NCBI RefSeq assembly: GCF_026745355.1
Contig: NC_079205.1
Span: forward strand, 37,980,545 to 38,044,544
DNA length: 64,000 bases
Direction: 5' to 3'
DNA from: Beta vulgaris subsp. vulgaris
Taxonomy: Eukaryota; Streptophyta; Magnoliopsida; Caryophyllales; Amaranthaceae
Translations under genes and position numbers: made by a program
In this document: positions 23,866 through 35,879 of the stretch, one piece after another
Layout of the letters: each line of letters begins with the position of its first letter
Numbering within the stretch: the first letter of the stretch is position 1
Notes under the pieces: model-generated
Told to the model about the DNA's origin: nothing
Databases searched by the model: none
Seen by the model: the letters and a program-made list of their open reading frames with translations, nothing else

Positions 23866-25011
23866 ATTATATAAGGGAAGGGGGAGCAATGGTGTCCTCT
23901 TTTGAAATACCTATTTTGCCCCCTTCCCTTTCTAAATTACAAAAGTATTGTCAAAATCAAAATGGGTACTCAAAGAAAACTACCGAAAATTAATTTACAA
24001 CACTCACTCACAAATCACATAAAAGAAGAAACTTTACAAATCACTCATACAATTGAGAAAATCACGTTATAAAAAATATGCAAATCACTCAAATAATCAG
24101 GAAACTTTATTAAACTTAAAATTAACATACAAACTAAAACTAATAACAGAACGTCAATACATACAAAAACATTTACAAAAATTTACTTACAAATCACTAT
24201 TCTCAAGAACCATTCACAATTAATGGTGGGCCATGATAAAAAAAATAGAGGTGTATTTGTAGTGAAATCGGAATTTAGAAGTTAGACAAGGAAAAAAATT
24301 ATTTACTTTTTTATAGTGTTTCCTATATATAATAAAAATTTTCAAAAACATGTTAAATCACTGAAATTAACGATTTTTATTATTTCAAAAAAAAAAAAAC
24401 AACGATTTTTGTTATTTCAAAAAAAAAAACACCGATTTTTGTTATTTCATGTTAAAAGTATAATTTTCTAGATTTAAAATATATTTATGAGTTTGATTTA
24501 ATTTCTAGATTTCAGAAAATAAAATGTTCACGATAAAAGTATAATTTTCATGATAAAAGTGTAATTTTTGAGTACATGATAAAAGTATAAAATTCTAGAT
24601 TTTATACCATTTAACTTTAATTCATTTTCATTTTAATTTCATTTTCAGAAAAAAAAAGTGAAATTAAGTACAAAATTATAAAATTCTAGATTTTTTTTAA
24701 AAAAATAGTGAAATTAAGCACCATTTTCAGAAAAAAAAAAAAAAGGTCTTTTATACAATTTAACTTTAATTCATTTTCATTTTAATTTCAAAAAAAATCC
24801 AATTTCAAACTCTGACAGAAAATTAAATTTAAGTTTGTGAAATCATAATTTATATGTTAGGCAAGGGGGAAAAATTTATACTATTCGGATTATATTTTGG
24901 AAACATTGATTTATAATTTTCGGATTAAAACAAACATTACATTTTCTGGCGAATTACCTTTCCTTCAGATAAAATCTACTGTTGCATGCTTAATACTTGA
25001 AATAGTTAATT
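23866..25011. other. AT-rich non-coding DNA
   Basis: Homopolymer-rich sequence. A loose internal repeat is built of AACGATTTTTGTTATTTC- and ATGATAAAAGTATAATTTTC-like units (24360..24600) and of TTTAACTTTAATTCATTTTC (about 24607 and 24760). No gene, promoter or transposon ends recognised. Confidence 0.4.
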
Positions 25012-25202
25012 TGATGCGCTGGGTAGTGGTGGTGGTGACGTCGAACATCTTGCCGAGTTCGCCGGATTTCTTGATGTCGCCACCAGTGTAGGGTACGGCA
25101 CGAGCAACCATTGTTGGTGGGCGTTCTTTGGGTTGGGAATCGGGCCGGCCCGTAACGTAGAGCCCATTGCTGAGCTTGTGAGATTGGGTACGACTTCCCC
25201 AT
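25012..25202 (-). pseudogene. Truncated N-terminal fragment of an At1g16860-like membrane protein gene
   Basis: Read on - with one base removed right after the ATG at 25202, the sequence gives GSRTQSHKLSNGLYVTGRP, then SQPKERPPTM and YTGGDIKKSGELGKMFD. This closely follows the start of the plant 'uncharacterized membrane protein At1g16860' family, recognised from memory. The ATG-initiated frame as it stands is shifted by one extra G and encodes an unrelated peptide. The match stops after GKMFDV at a run of ACC codons near 25023; the rest of the roughly 470-residue family protein, including its membrane segments, is absent downstream. Sequence upstream of the ATG is purine-rich (25205..25350) and could be former 5' UTR. 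It is a gene fragment, possibly carried by a transposon. Confidence 0.75.
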
Positions 25203-26005
25203 GAATTAAAAAGAAAGAGGAGAGAGAAAATGAGAGGTGAATGAAAATGGTGGAAAGTTACTAGAAGTGAGAGTGATGAGGGTGGGTAAGGTGAGGGTGA
25301 GGAAAGGAGAAGAAAGAAGAGTTCTTTTTTTTTTGTTGTTGTTGTTGTTGAGTTGGGAGTCCGGTGAATGGTGATAGAGATGGATGTATGGTGTGGTAAG
25401 TTTTGAGTAAGCTAATAAATTAATAGAGATGTTTAGGCCTACCTAGAAGGAAAGCTAATAGTGGGTAAATTACTTTTTAGGCCTACCTAGAAGGAAAGCT
25501 AATAGTGGGTAAGTTTTGGGTAAGCTAATAAATTAATGCTTATCAAAGGAATGAGACTCAAGTGGAGGACAACCCTTAGCAACTTGCTGTCAGTGGAAGC
25601 CAAATGTACTTACCTAATATCAAAATAGAGATGTTTTTATACTGAGATAGTCTAACATAATAGGTGACTTTTTATATTAGTTAGTCAAGCTTCCAAGTGA
25701 TCCTGTGACCTTGAATGATATTCATAACTTATGTAGATTTTTTTGGCATATACATCACTTATGTAGAGAAGGATACCTATGTGCTTTCATTCAACTCTTT
25801 CTGAATGATCCCTTGATCATTTTTTTTTTATAATAGTTAGTAGTACTTAATATATATTAGCTGTTTTGCACGTACAAGATGAAATTAGTAGTATATAATA
25901 GTTAGTAGTACTTAATATATGTTAGTTGTTTTGCACATACAAGATAAAATTAGTAGTATATAATAGTTAGTAGTACCTTTCAAAAATTCTAATGTACTTA
26001 ATTCA
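25203..26005. other. Non-coding DNA with short direct duplications
   Basis: A direct duplication of TAGGCCTACCTAGAAGGAAAG occurs at about 25435 and 25478, followed both times by CTAATAGTGGGTAA. A second one, with TAGTTAGTAGTACTTAATATA, occurs at about 25834 and 25898, and a partial third near 25960. No gene seen. Confidence 0.55.
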
Positions 26006-26183
<178 letters not shown>

Positions 26184-26255
26184 ATGCCTAAAATATTTGT
26201 TTACTACTTCATAATAATAGTTATGCCTAAAAATGAACTTACATACAACTCAGGG

Positions 26256-26445
26256 GCGGTTCTTGGCCCATGCAATAACGGCGACTGCTAGGGCCCTAAA
26301 AAGCAGGGGGCCCAAATATATATTGTTGTATTGATTTTATTGACAAAAGGAAGCGTTTAGAGTAGTAGTAAGACCGCGTACATAATGAACATCAGGTAAG
26401 CGGTTCGAATCCGCTTAACCTACAGTAATAAATTTTTGCTTTTTG
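26256..26445 (+). repeat. Dispersed repeat with tRNA-like 3' half
   Basis: Starts CAGGGGCGGTTCTTGGCCC and contains CTAGGGCCCT. At 26393..26422 it has AAGCGGTTCGAATCCGCTT, which folds as a perfect T-arm (stem AGCGG/CCGCT, loop TTCGAAT) and contains an exact B box. An A-box-like GAGTAGTAGTAAGACCG lies upstream at about 26360. No complete tRNA cloverleaf can be drawn, so a tRNA-derived repeat fits better than a tRNA gene. Confidence 0.45.
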
Positions 26446-26749
26446 AAAAATTAAAAAGCTGTCCATAACAACAATAAGCGTGAGTTCTATTCTTTAATGA
26501 AAGTATTAAACCCACTAATTCCTCTTCTTATTCCTATAACAGAAGTCATCTACAAGAAGTCATCCAATTAATAGCTCCCATTCTCCCAAATTTTTAATGT
26601 TTAATTACTACATTAATGGCTCCCATTCTCTTATGTACCTTTAAGGCTTAACAAGTACTTAATCTGGTCGATGACCTTGAAGGAAAAAAGCAGCGCTCGA
26701 CCACAATAATGTTTTTGGTAATTTTCGTTCTATTTTTTCCAATTTATTC

Positions 26750-27142
<393 letters not shown>

Positions 27143-27763
27143 GTTATGCCTAAAAATGTTTGTTTACTACTTCATAATAATAGTTATGCCTAAAAATGAA
27201 CTAAGATACAAACTTAATAATATTTAACAAAATGGTTATAAAATAATGGAGCTGAAGTGAACTGAACTGAACTGAACTGATTGGAGCTGAACTAAACTGA
27301 ACCAAAAATAAGCTGGGGAGAACAGACCCTAAAGATAACGTCGGTTATGGACTTTGTCAATTAAGATTTAAAGGCTTGAATTTATGAGGATGGAGGTTGA
27401 TTAGAAATTTAGGCTTTAATTTGGGTTGTCTCTTTATGTAGATTTTAAGTTAGGATAAAGGACAAAGTGAAAGGAAAATGACAATAGAGTTATTTTAATT
27501 TTTTTATAGGTGGTTTTTTTTTATAATTTCTAATATGGATGATAAACTGATAATAGTTGAAGAGAATTCAATCTCGATTTATGGGTTAACGTGTAATAAT
27601 AGCTTACTTTCTGTTTGTTTCTCTAGGATGTGATCTTCTTCTAGCCATGAAAGATGGCTAATTAGTTCAAGTTAATCTCTTTTTTAAAAAGTAGTGCTTC
27701 ATGTCTACTCTTATGTTTAGACTATACTAAAAATATTACATCTGATACGATATAGATTTTAGA
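27143..27763. other. Non-coding DNA at the 5' side of the Helitron coding region
   Basis: It begins with a segment duplicated from 26199..26241 (TACTTCATAATAATAGTTATG etc.). Then follow CTGAACTGAACTGAACTGA pentamers (27256..27300) and AT-rich sequence. The Helitron 5' TC terminus should lie here or shortly upstream; TCTATATAATAATAAT at 26748 is one weak candidate but is not resolved. Confidence 0.4.
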
Positions 27764-30700
27764 ATGGACGACTTCGAGTTGCAAATTACTCAAGAACGTA
27801 GGATTAGATGGATGGAAAATAAAAGGATACGAAGAAATTCAATGACCCCTGAACAAAGAGATTCTGAAAATGCAAGAAGGCGAGCTAGCGAGAAGTGATA
27901 CGTAACACCTTTGCACATTCAATTTGACTCACCCACCACTGAAAGACAATGTCAGACTGTGAATCAACGTGATGTACCTACCTCTTCAAATATAAGGATC
28001 CTATGGTAGACATCACTAATCACCAAAGTCATGTCACACATGATCATGGAAGAATAATCGTATGTATCTAAACTAGACATAAACATTTGCCTAAACTTCG
28101 TTACTTCAATTAATTTATACGATCTCTTACGCAGTGCAACTATTTTGACATTAATGCCCAATGATTCTGGGATTGCAACTGAAAGTAACATGCCGACTCG
28201 ACACTTCTGTGTTGGTGAAAGTAGCACTTCCAATGTCAATAACACGCCAGGAGCGGCAACTTCTGGAATAAGATTTGGAAGGTCGGGCGACGTGGATATC
28301 ACAATTGTGCAAGGGATTACCAAGAGAGTAAGGGTTCCCATATTCAGTCTACCTCCAATGACAACATGTCCACACTTCAAGCACACTTTTTAGTTGTGAA
28401 TCATCAGAATTATGTTGCTTAGCGGGAAGGTCAGATTACCTGAATTCCCTTTGTCATCTGCTCTACTAGGCCTCTATTCTGATCAAGGAGAGGATGGGGA
28501 ACATTTCAGACTGAACATTCGAAAGTATAATCATGTTTTCGCATTTACTTCAATGGGAGTAGTTATAGATGATGAATTAGCGACCACGTCAAGGTGTGTA
28601 CACATATCGTGCTCACGGTTCAATTTATCATCGTTTGGTGGATTATTACCTTTGAACTCAAATGATCGTCCTCGATTCCTTCAAATGTACATATATGATA
28701 CCGAGCATGAAAAATGAGCATCGAATGGCAGAAAATGCAACGTTAAGAGTGATATCATTGATAGGATTAAAAATATTTTGAACGAGCATAATCCTTTTGT
28801 CCATACTCCCGACATCTTGCTCAACGAGATGACATACAACAATGCAAGTTTGTCATAAAAGAGCAACCTCCTAACCAACATAATTATTCAATGCCTTCAG
28901 CCTCTCAAGTTGCAGCAGTTGTTGTCGAGGTGATGATATTGCCAACTTGAAAGAAAGGGATGTCATGGTAGAGTCCGTCACTGGACGACTCATGTCTATT
29001 AAAAGACGGCAGGCTATTACGATCCACTACAATATCCTCTATTATTTCCTTACGGCTCTTACGGTTGGGATTTAAACACCAGATCTTTAACTGGCAAAGA
29101 TAACATGCGAGAATTTTATTCGTATGTTTCAGGTACATACAATATCACAACCATTCTCCATCCTCAATGTTAATCATTATATTTATTCTAACTGCTTCAC
29201 CAATTTATACTTGAAATAGATGAGAGAATGTTATGATTCTATAGTCTTAAGAGCTGGTCGGTTAACTCAACAATTTGCTGTGGACAACTGTGTAAAGATG
29301 TAAGCATCCAATTTGAGATGGGTTGCACTCAACCAACACATTCGTGCAGATTTGTACAAGGGACTAGAGGATTCATACAATGCCGGAGAACACAATACAG
29401 GTATGATTTCACATCATATCGGTAATTATCTACTTTAATATAGACACCTACATTATTTGAACCTTATTTTATGCACTTTCTTACCTACATGTAGCAAAAA
29501 TGTTGGACAGAGAACTATACTTCCATCATCATTTGTTGGGAGTCGCGAGATATGCATCAGACGTACCAAGATGCAGATGGCTTTGGTGCACATATTTGTA
29601 AGCCAGACATATTCCTTACTATGACGTGCAATCCGTCGTGGTCAGAAATAGTAGCAGAATTACTACCGGGCCAACAACCTCATGATCGTCCAGACTTGCT
29701 AACAAGGGTATTTCATGCCAGACTCGAGGAGTTAAAAAAGGATGTGTTAGAAAGGAATGTTCTTGGGAAGGTAGTTGCTTATGTATATGTGATTGAATTC
29801 CAAAAACGAGGGCTTCCACATGTTCATATGTTACTAATTCTTGACCAAAGTGACAAGCTTGCCACTCCTGATGATTACGATAAAATAGTGAGAGCAGAAA
29901 TTCCTGACCAACAACAAGAACCAGAGCTCCATAAAAGGATTCTTAAACACATGATTCACAACCCATGTGGTGTCCAGAATCCACGTTCACCATGCATGAA
30001 ACAAGGGAGTTGTAAGAAGGGTTTCCTAAGTCATTCTCTAATTGTACAAAGCAAGGAAATGACTCATATCCCATCTACCGTCGGCGTCAAGATGCTCCAC
30101 CTGTACCGTTACGTGAGAATTCACGAGTAACTGTAGATAATCGGTGGGTAGTTCCATATAACCCGTGGTTGTTGAATAAGTATGATTGTCACATTAATGT
30201 AGAGATATGCACAGCATTAAGTGTGTCAAATATTTATACAAATACATCCATAAGGGTTCTGATAGAGTTTCCATGGAAGTTCATAAAGGGGATGAGATTG
30301 CACAGTTCGTTGATGCAAGATGGATTTGTGCACCTGAAGCTATGTGGAAATTTTACAAATTTCCAATGACTCGGATGAACCCGTCGGTAGACCGTCTGCA
30401 AGTTCACTTGCCAAACATGCACCAAGTTAGATTCGAAGGAAACCAGCCTATCGAAAGCATTTTGGCTGACCCAAGGAACTCCAAAACAATGTTGACTGAG
30501 TTTTTCAAGATGAATTCAGTAGATCCTGAAGCCAGAAATTACTTATATAGAGAATTTCCAGAAAAATATAGATGGATTAATTCCACGCGAGAGTGGCGCC
30601 GAAGGAAAACCATGCAGAGAGTAATTGGTCGATTGTATTCCACGCGAGAGTAATTGGTCGATTGTATGTAGCTTCGCCTCTGGATGTTGAAAGGTTTTAC

Positions 30701-32598
30701 CTAAGAATGTTACTAAACCATGTCAAAGGGCCCCAATCATATGATCATTTAAGGACTGTCAATGGGATACCCCACCCTACCTTTAGAGCTGCAGCTGAGT
30801 CCTTAGGTCTTATTGAGAATGATGAAAGCATACGTCAATGTCTTAGAGAAGCATGTCAGGTAAGAATGCCGTCGGCACTGAGACGATTATTTGCAACTAT
30901 CTTAATATATTGTCAACCATCTGGGTTACGTGCACTATGGGATGAGTTCTTCGCACACTTGGTTGAGGATTATCCGTCTTCGACAACGACAAACAACAAT
31001 GAAATTCTAACTTACAAGCTTCTTAAAGACTTGGATCGCTTATTACGACCGCTCAGGAAAACAATATCAGACTACAATGAATTGCCAAATTTACCAGAAT
31101 CTGTGAAAATATTGACGAGTTATCTGAAGTGATGGAGGAGTATTTCTCAGTTCCAGTTCCTACTGAGGATACCGAGTGCATAGGTAAGTTGAATGCTGAT
31201 CAACGACATGCATATGACACAGTGATGAATGCTATCACTTTAAAAAATGGTGGTGCTTTCTTTGTTGATGGTCCCGGTGGTACTGGAAAAACATATCTGT
31301 ATCGAGCTATATTAGCTACTATAAAAGGTAGAGGTGAGATAGCTATCCCAACAACAACTTCTGGAATTGCTGCCACATTGTTGCACCAAGGGAGAAGTTC
31401 ACACTCAACTTTTCAACTACCATTAAAACCAGATAGCTCATCGTCATGCACCTTTACAAAGGGTTCAAAAAGTGGCATTCTTTTAAAACATTCTTCAGTT
31501 ATTATATGGGATGAGGCACCAATGACACATAGGTATCAGTTTGAAGCAGTTGATCGTTCACTTAAGGATTTAATGGGAAATGACTTGCCATTTGGGGGAA
31601 AAATAATTGTGTTTGGTGGGGATTTCAGGCAAGTTCTACCTGTTGTGAGAAATGGAACAAGAGCTCAAATGATTGATGCATCCTTGATAAGGTCTCCACT
31701 ATGGAACCATATTTCGGTTCTGCAATTGAGAGAAAACATGAGATCTAGACATGACAATGGATTCGCTAATTTCTTACTCTCTATTGGAAATGGCGATGAA
31801 CCTACCATTTCAGATGATATGATAAAATTGCCGAGTAACATGGTTATCCCTACTGTTGCTGATACCTCGATTGATGGGTTGATTGATCAAATTTTCCCCA
31901 ATCTAAATGAACACATCGGTGATGGAAATTTTATGGTTGAAAGAGCAATCATCACTCCATTGAACGAAAATGCTGATAGAATCAATGACAAGGTTATCGA
32001 ACGATTTCTCGGAGAAGGACGAACATACTACTCATTTGATTCAGTGCCTGATGATACAAGAAACCTGTATCAACAAGAGTTCCTAAATTCAATTGTCGCG
32101 TCAGGACTGCCTCCACATGTGCTCAAACTGAAACCTGGCGTTCCTCTAATGCTTCTCAGGAATATCGATCCTAAAAATGGTCTTTGTAAGGGAACACGAC
32201 TACTTTGCCATTCGCTAAAGGATCATTTCATCGATGCTGAGATTTTAACTGGACATGCAAGGGGAAACAGGGTCTTTTTGCCAAGAATTCCGTTGAAAAC
32301 TGCTGAAGATATTAGGTTACCTTTTGAGATGGTCAGAAAGCAATTCCCTGTAAAGTTGAGTTTTGGTTTAACTATAAACAAGTCTCAAGGGCAAACCATC
32401 CCACATGTTGGGATATATCTTCCTGATCATGTATTTAGCCATGGGCAGTTGTATGTTGCACTTTCGCGTGGAATTTCCGAGAACACGACAAAGATTACTG
32501 TCGACAATGGAAAGATTAGAGGAAAGGAAGGAGTGTTCACAAAAAATATTGTGTACAAGGAAGTTTTGTTACTTCTACATAGTGTATCTTACATTTAA
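27764..32598 (+). pseudogene. Helitron RepHel (HUH replication initiator plus PIF1-type helicase), frame-broken
   Basis: RepHel nicks and unwinds DNA for rolling-circle-type transposition. The N-terminal piece starts at ATG 27764 (MTPEQRDSENARRRA). The zone at 28412..28717 has NIRKYNHVFAFTSMGV. About 29220..29400 has GRLTQQFAVDNC and HIRADLYKGLEDS. The Rep core at 29552..30130 has FLTMTCNPSW and EFQKRGLPHVHMLL, with the metal-binding HxH. KYLYKYIHKG at 30216..30245 holds the candidate catalytic tyrosines. C-terminal Rep and linker continue at 30593..31132, and the helicase follows from 31129. Several frameshifts and stops separate these parts, including one before KYLYKY, one from a 29-bp insertion near 30638, and one at the 31130 junction. 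It cannot make one full protein as it stands, although introns could explain some gaps in the N-terminal half. Confidence 0.88.
31129..32598 (+). CDS. Helitron PIF1-like DNA helicase segment, uninterrupted 489 codons
   Basis: A continuous ORF, MMEEYFSVPVP… to a TAA at 32598. SF1 motifs are all visible: I/Walker A GPGGTGKTYLYR (about residue 48), II IIWDEAPM, III FGGDFRQVLPVV, IV/V-like LRENMRS and IITPLNENADRIN, and near the end INKSQGQT and LYVALSRG. This is the complete helicase core of a plant Helitron RepHel protein. Its start codon is probably not a true start: the frame opens upstream through IDELSEV, and the Rep portion lies one base out of frame just before. The lack of stops over 1.47 kb, beside a broken Rep, suggests recent activity or recent damage upstream. 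Confidence 0.88.
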   Translation: MMEEYFSVPVPTEDTECIGKLNADQRHAYDTVMNAITLKNGGAFFVDGPGGTGKTYLYRAILATIKGRGEIAIPTTTSGIAATLLHQGRSSHSTFQLPLKPDSSSSCTFTKGSKSGILLKHSSVIIWDEAPMTHRYQFEAVDRSLKDLMGNDLPFGGKIIVFGGDFRQVLPVVRNGTRAQMIDASLIRSPLWNHISVLQLRENMRSRHDNGFANFLLSIGNGDEPTISDDMIKLPSNMVIPTVADTSIDGLIDQIFPNLNEHIGDGNFMVERAIITPLNENADRINDKVIERFLGEGRTYYSFDSVPDDTRNLYQQEFLNSIVASGLPPHVLKLKPGVPLMLLRNIDPKNGLCKGTRLLCHSLKDHFIDAEILTGHARGNRVFLPRIPLKTAEDIRLPFEMVRKQFPVKLSFGLTINKSQGQTIPHVGIYLPDHVFSHGQLYVALSRGISENTTKITVDNGKIRGKEGVFTKNIVYKEVLLLLHSVSYI

Positions 32599-32739
32599 TA
32601 TTACTTATTACCATATTTGAACGAAATTTAATAAATGTTATGAATTATACTTTCTGATAGTATGTAGTTTACACATGGTTTTAATGCACGCGATGTTTTA
32701 GATTTAACAGTATCAATTGAAAGTGATGTTTTATAATAT

Positions 32740-34815
32740 TTGTATGTAATTGTGGTAATTGTTAGGATGGAATATCATTGTACACCCTTTGCTCATTTAT
32801 TTCCTTGCGGAGTACGAAAATATGATGTGCGAGCACGATTGGTTCATAATTTTGACATCTTCACCTTCACACATCGTGGAGCTTGCAAACAAATTTGGAA
32901 AATGCTTTTTGTGGATAGTGAGGTAAATATTATAAATAACTCTTATTATATTGGGAAATTTTCTTTCCATTATTACACCCATAATAATTATTATCATTAT
33001 TGCTTTATAGGGTGATGGCAATACAGTGTACTGTATTGTCCCCTCATATTGAGAGATTTCTTGGGAGATTTCAAGCAGGCTACATCTATGTGCTCCAATC
33101 TGTACAGATAGTGCCTGCTGACTACACAAATGACATTGTTGACGATTCCAGACAGATGTTATTGACTGATGCATCTTATGTCATTCTTGAAGATGAAGAT
33201 GACCTTGCAATGCCCACTTTTTTTTGCAAGAGAGTGCCGTTATCTCATATATGGCGTCATGTTGATTGCAGTGACAAATTATTCGGTAAAGTCTATTTAT
33301 TTCCAACCATATACATGTTGTCACTACGAAAACACATATTTAATGCATGGTGAACGTTTCTCAGATGTCGTTGGAATACTCCTTGATGTATCACCGATTC
33401 AACCGGTTGGAAACAACTCTTTCAAAAGAGATGTTGCAATAATGGATAACACGTACGTGCACATTCTTTATTTAATATCACAATTTATTATTATAGTGCA
33501 TTGCTTTTTTTAACTTTATTCTCTCCAGGTGGATCATTATCAAATTAACTGTTTGGAATGATTATGTTCATGTCTTCGGAGATGGACCATTTGACTATGG
33601 GAAACAACATTCAATTGTTGTCGCATGTGGGCTTCATCTGAAAAATTACCACGGTATGAATAACATCCCTTTTCATACAACAAAGATATTGCTTTTAAAT
33701 TTTATATGTATATGGTTGACCAAGATTAATTTTTGGAATCATTTATGTCAACAGGGGTATATCTTACGACCGGCTATTACAGCAGAATATACTTAAATAC
33801 AGAGAACAAATTTACCAGTTTATTATCTGCATGGTATGCAACATTCAGTTTCACACCAATCAACTAATCAAAAAAAATGTATACGCACCTTTATTATGTA
33901 TATCAAATTGATTCTCACATACTATAATTCAGGTATGACACCGAGAAACTGGCACAGAAACGGGTTGCGGCTTTCCGCTCATGTCCATTTGCAATGCATT
34001 CATCAATTGCAGTTTATAATGCCATTCGTACTCGGATATCTAAATTACCTACTATAACGAGTGTAAATAACTATAAACCTTTTCAATTTGTTTATTAGTG
34101 GAATTATCAATACAAAACAAAATAACGAATATTTGTTGTTTTCTATGATAGGTTCATTATTGTCGATTAGTCGCTCATGTGAGGCGTATTGAGTCACAAC
34201 CTGATGAGATTATTTACGAAGCATGTAATCGTTGTCTAAGAAAAATTGTCATCACCCAAACGGCCTATAAATGTGTACGGTGCAATCTAACAAATGCTGC
34301 AACTATTCCAAGTATAAACTTTATAACATTAATCTACATATATTACAAATATTCACAAATCTCTATTAATTGTGTTTTTCCGTTGACAGATTAATGCTTC
34401 GACTCATTATTTCTGACAAGAGTGGCAAATGGGAGTAACATTGATGAACGACCTAACTCAACACATGTTGCGGTGTACTCCGACTGAAATCAAATCACTA
34501 CTTCAACAGGTTTGTCAAGTATTCCAAACTTTTTTTTACGTATCGTTTTACAACTAAAAACTAATATCTCTATTAATTGCAGCCTAATGGAAGAGCAGCA
34601 GTTTTCAACAAAGTTATGAAAGTTTTGGATTCAAAGAATACTCATGGTTTTTACATCCACCAAGTAACACCATGGATATTAATCAGTTCCACACCGTTGA
34701 TTACATATTTGAAGTTGACTGGGCTGATGAGTGTGCGTGGATTTTCAAGAAAATTAGTTAATGTCAACAAAAAAGTAGTTACAAATGCAATTTCAATACT
34801 TATACTTATTTATTA
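32740..34815 (+). pseudogene. Helitron-associated RPA1-like single-stranded-DNA-binding gene (multi-exon, probably decayed)
   Basis: Behind the helicase are pieces resembling the large subunit of replication protein A: 32767..32922 (FAHLFPCGVRKYDVRAR), 33000..33285 (ERFLGRFQAGYIYVL, YTNDIVDDSRQML), 33355..33450 (FSDVVGILLDVSPIQPVG), 33531..33652 (LTVWNDYVHVFGDGPFDYG), 33754..33834 (GVYLTTGYYSRIYLN) and a C4 zinc-finger-like segment at 34200..34310 (CNRCLRKI…YKCVRCNLTNAA). AG/GT-like junctions between pieces suggest exons, but frames do not all join and I did not build a full transcript. RPA-like ORFs accompany RepHel in many plant Helitrons and presumably help with single-stranded intermediates (established association). 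Its position inside the element supports this. Confidence 0.7.
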
Positions 34816-34902
34816 AAGTGTTTTTAAATACTATTTGATTGTATTTCAAAGAATCTTATTCACAAAATGGATGTGAACTTAAATACTAAATTGCATTTGC
34901 TT

Positions 34903-34971
34903 TTTGTTTACTACTTAGTAATAATTACGCCTAAAAATGTCATCGCACGCATCGCGTGCATAAAAAGCTAG
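34903..34971 (+). other. Helitron 3' terminus (hairpin and CTAG)
   Basis: Perfect 6-bp stem GCACGC/GCGTGC with loop ATC (34945..34959), then ATAAAAAGCTAG ending at 34971, followed by T. This is the standard plant Helitron 3' end (CTRR after a short hairpin, insertion next to T). The preceding TTGTTTACTACTTAGTAATAA segment resembles 26199 and 27159, which may be other copies of the same subterminal region. Confidence 0.85.
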
Positions 34972-35404
34972 TGTTCGATACCTTACCACACATAATTATT
35001 ACAAGAAGGTCACGTGTTCGATACCTTGCACTTAAATAATTTTTTAAAAGTGAGGATCGGAGCACACATAGACATAAAAACATTTGCATATATGTTTTTG
35101 AGGAGAGTGTCATGTGGCACATGGCTTTCTTTCGCACACCTTCTAATATATTGTATAGATTACAAGAACTTGTTATATTTTATTTTGAAATACTAACTAA
35201 TGACGTTATGTTGGATTAATGGTTAACCTCTTACTTTTCATTATAAAGGTCATGTATTCGATACCTTTTAATTACACAACATTATTTTTTTAGTTGAGGG
35301 GTTAGTTTGACATGAAATTAGAGCATTTGCATTAGAGACTTAGAGAAGAGTGACACATGACACATGGACATTCTTAGGAACACCTCTTAATATATTTGTA
35401 TAGA
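34972..35404 (-). mobile_element. Two tandem/nested minus-strand Helitron 5' ends
   Basis: Read on -, TCTATACAAATATATTAAGA begins at 35404 and TCTATACAATATATTAGAAG begins at 35159. Each is preceded by A and followed by a homologous stretch (GGTGT…CATGTG…CACTCT). TC starts of this sequence are typical Helitron 5' termini. The second interrupts the first, and the second is cut at 34972 by the plus-strand Helitron. Both contain GGTATCGAA.AC.TGACCTT. Matching 3' ends are not proven; the minus-strand CTAG end at 22777 is a candidate for one of them. Confidence 0.65.
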
Positions 35405-35879
35405 TATATTTTCTAATATAGGGATCTAGTAAATACTTCTGTAATTTATTTAGAGAAAAGAACTCATTTATAGATTATTATTTGAAATGCCAAGTCAGAC
35501 AGGCAACTTCTCCCCCCTTCCCCGTTGGAAGTTTAGGTTGTTTGGCTTTTGAATGAACAAAAGTATTTTCTCCTTTCCCCTCACCCGTTTTCATAAGTGC
35601 ATTCACTATATGCTCGAGTATACCATATATATAAGAGTTTAACTTCTGTGGACCAATATCCTCACACGTGTGAATTGCCTAAAATAAAATGAACCCCATA
35701 ACTCATTCTCTCTCCTCAATTTGTACATCCCGCAGCTTTCTCAAAAAAATCCAGAGATTCTCTCTCCATTTCTCGAATCTGCCGCCGCAACCTCGCACAA
35801 TTTTCTCTCAGATCAAAATATGCAATCTCGCGAAATTTTACGATCAAAATCATCAAACTACACAGAAGATTAGAAAATT
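35405..35879. other. Flank and 5' part of the MULE element
   Basis: No ORF of note. Pyrimidine-rich sequence from about 35690 (CATTCTCTCTCCTCAATTTG) looks like the leader of the FAR1-type gene that follows. I could not define the terminal inverted repeat of the MULE here. Confidence 0.4.

Noticed and set aside
24990..25202. 70-codon minus-strand ORF beginning MGKSYPISQAQQWALRYG
   Set aside because: It is the out-of-frame reading of the At1g16860-like fragment; the conserved protein is in the frame one base away.
26393..26422. tRNA gene
   Set aside because: Only the T-arm is convincing; acceptor, D and anticodon arms cannot be paired.
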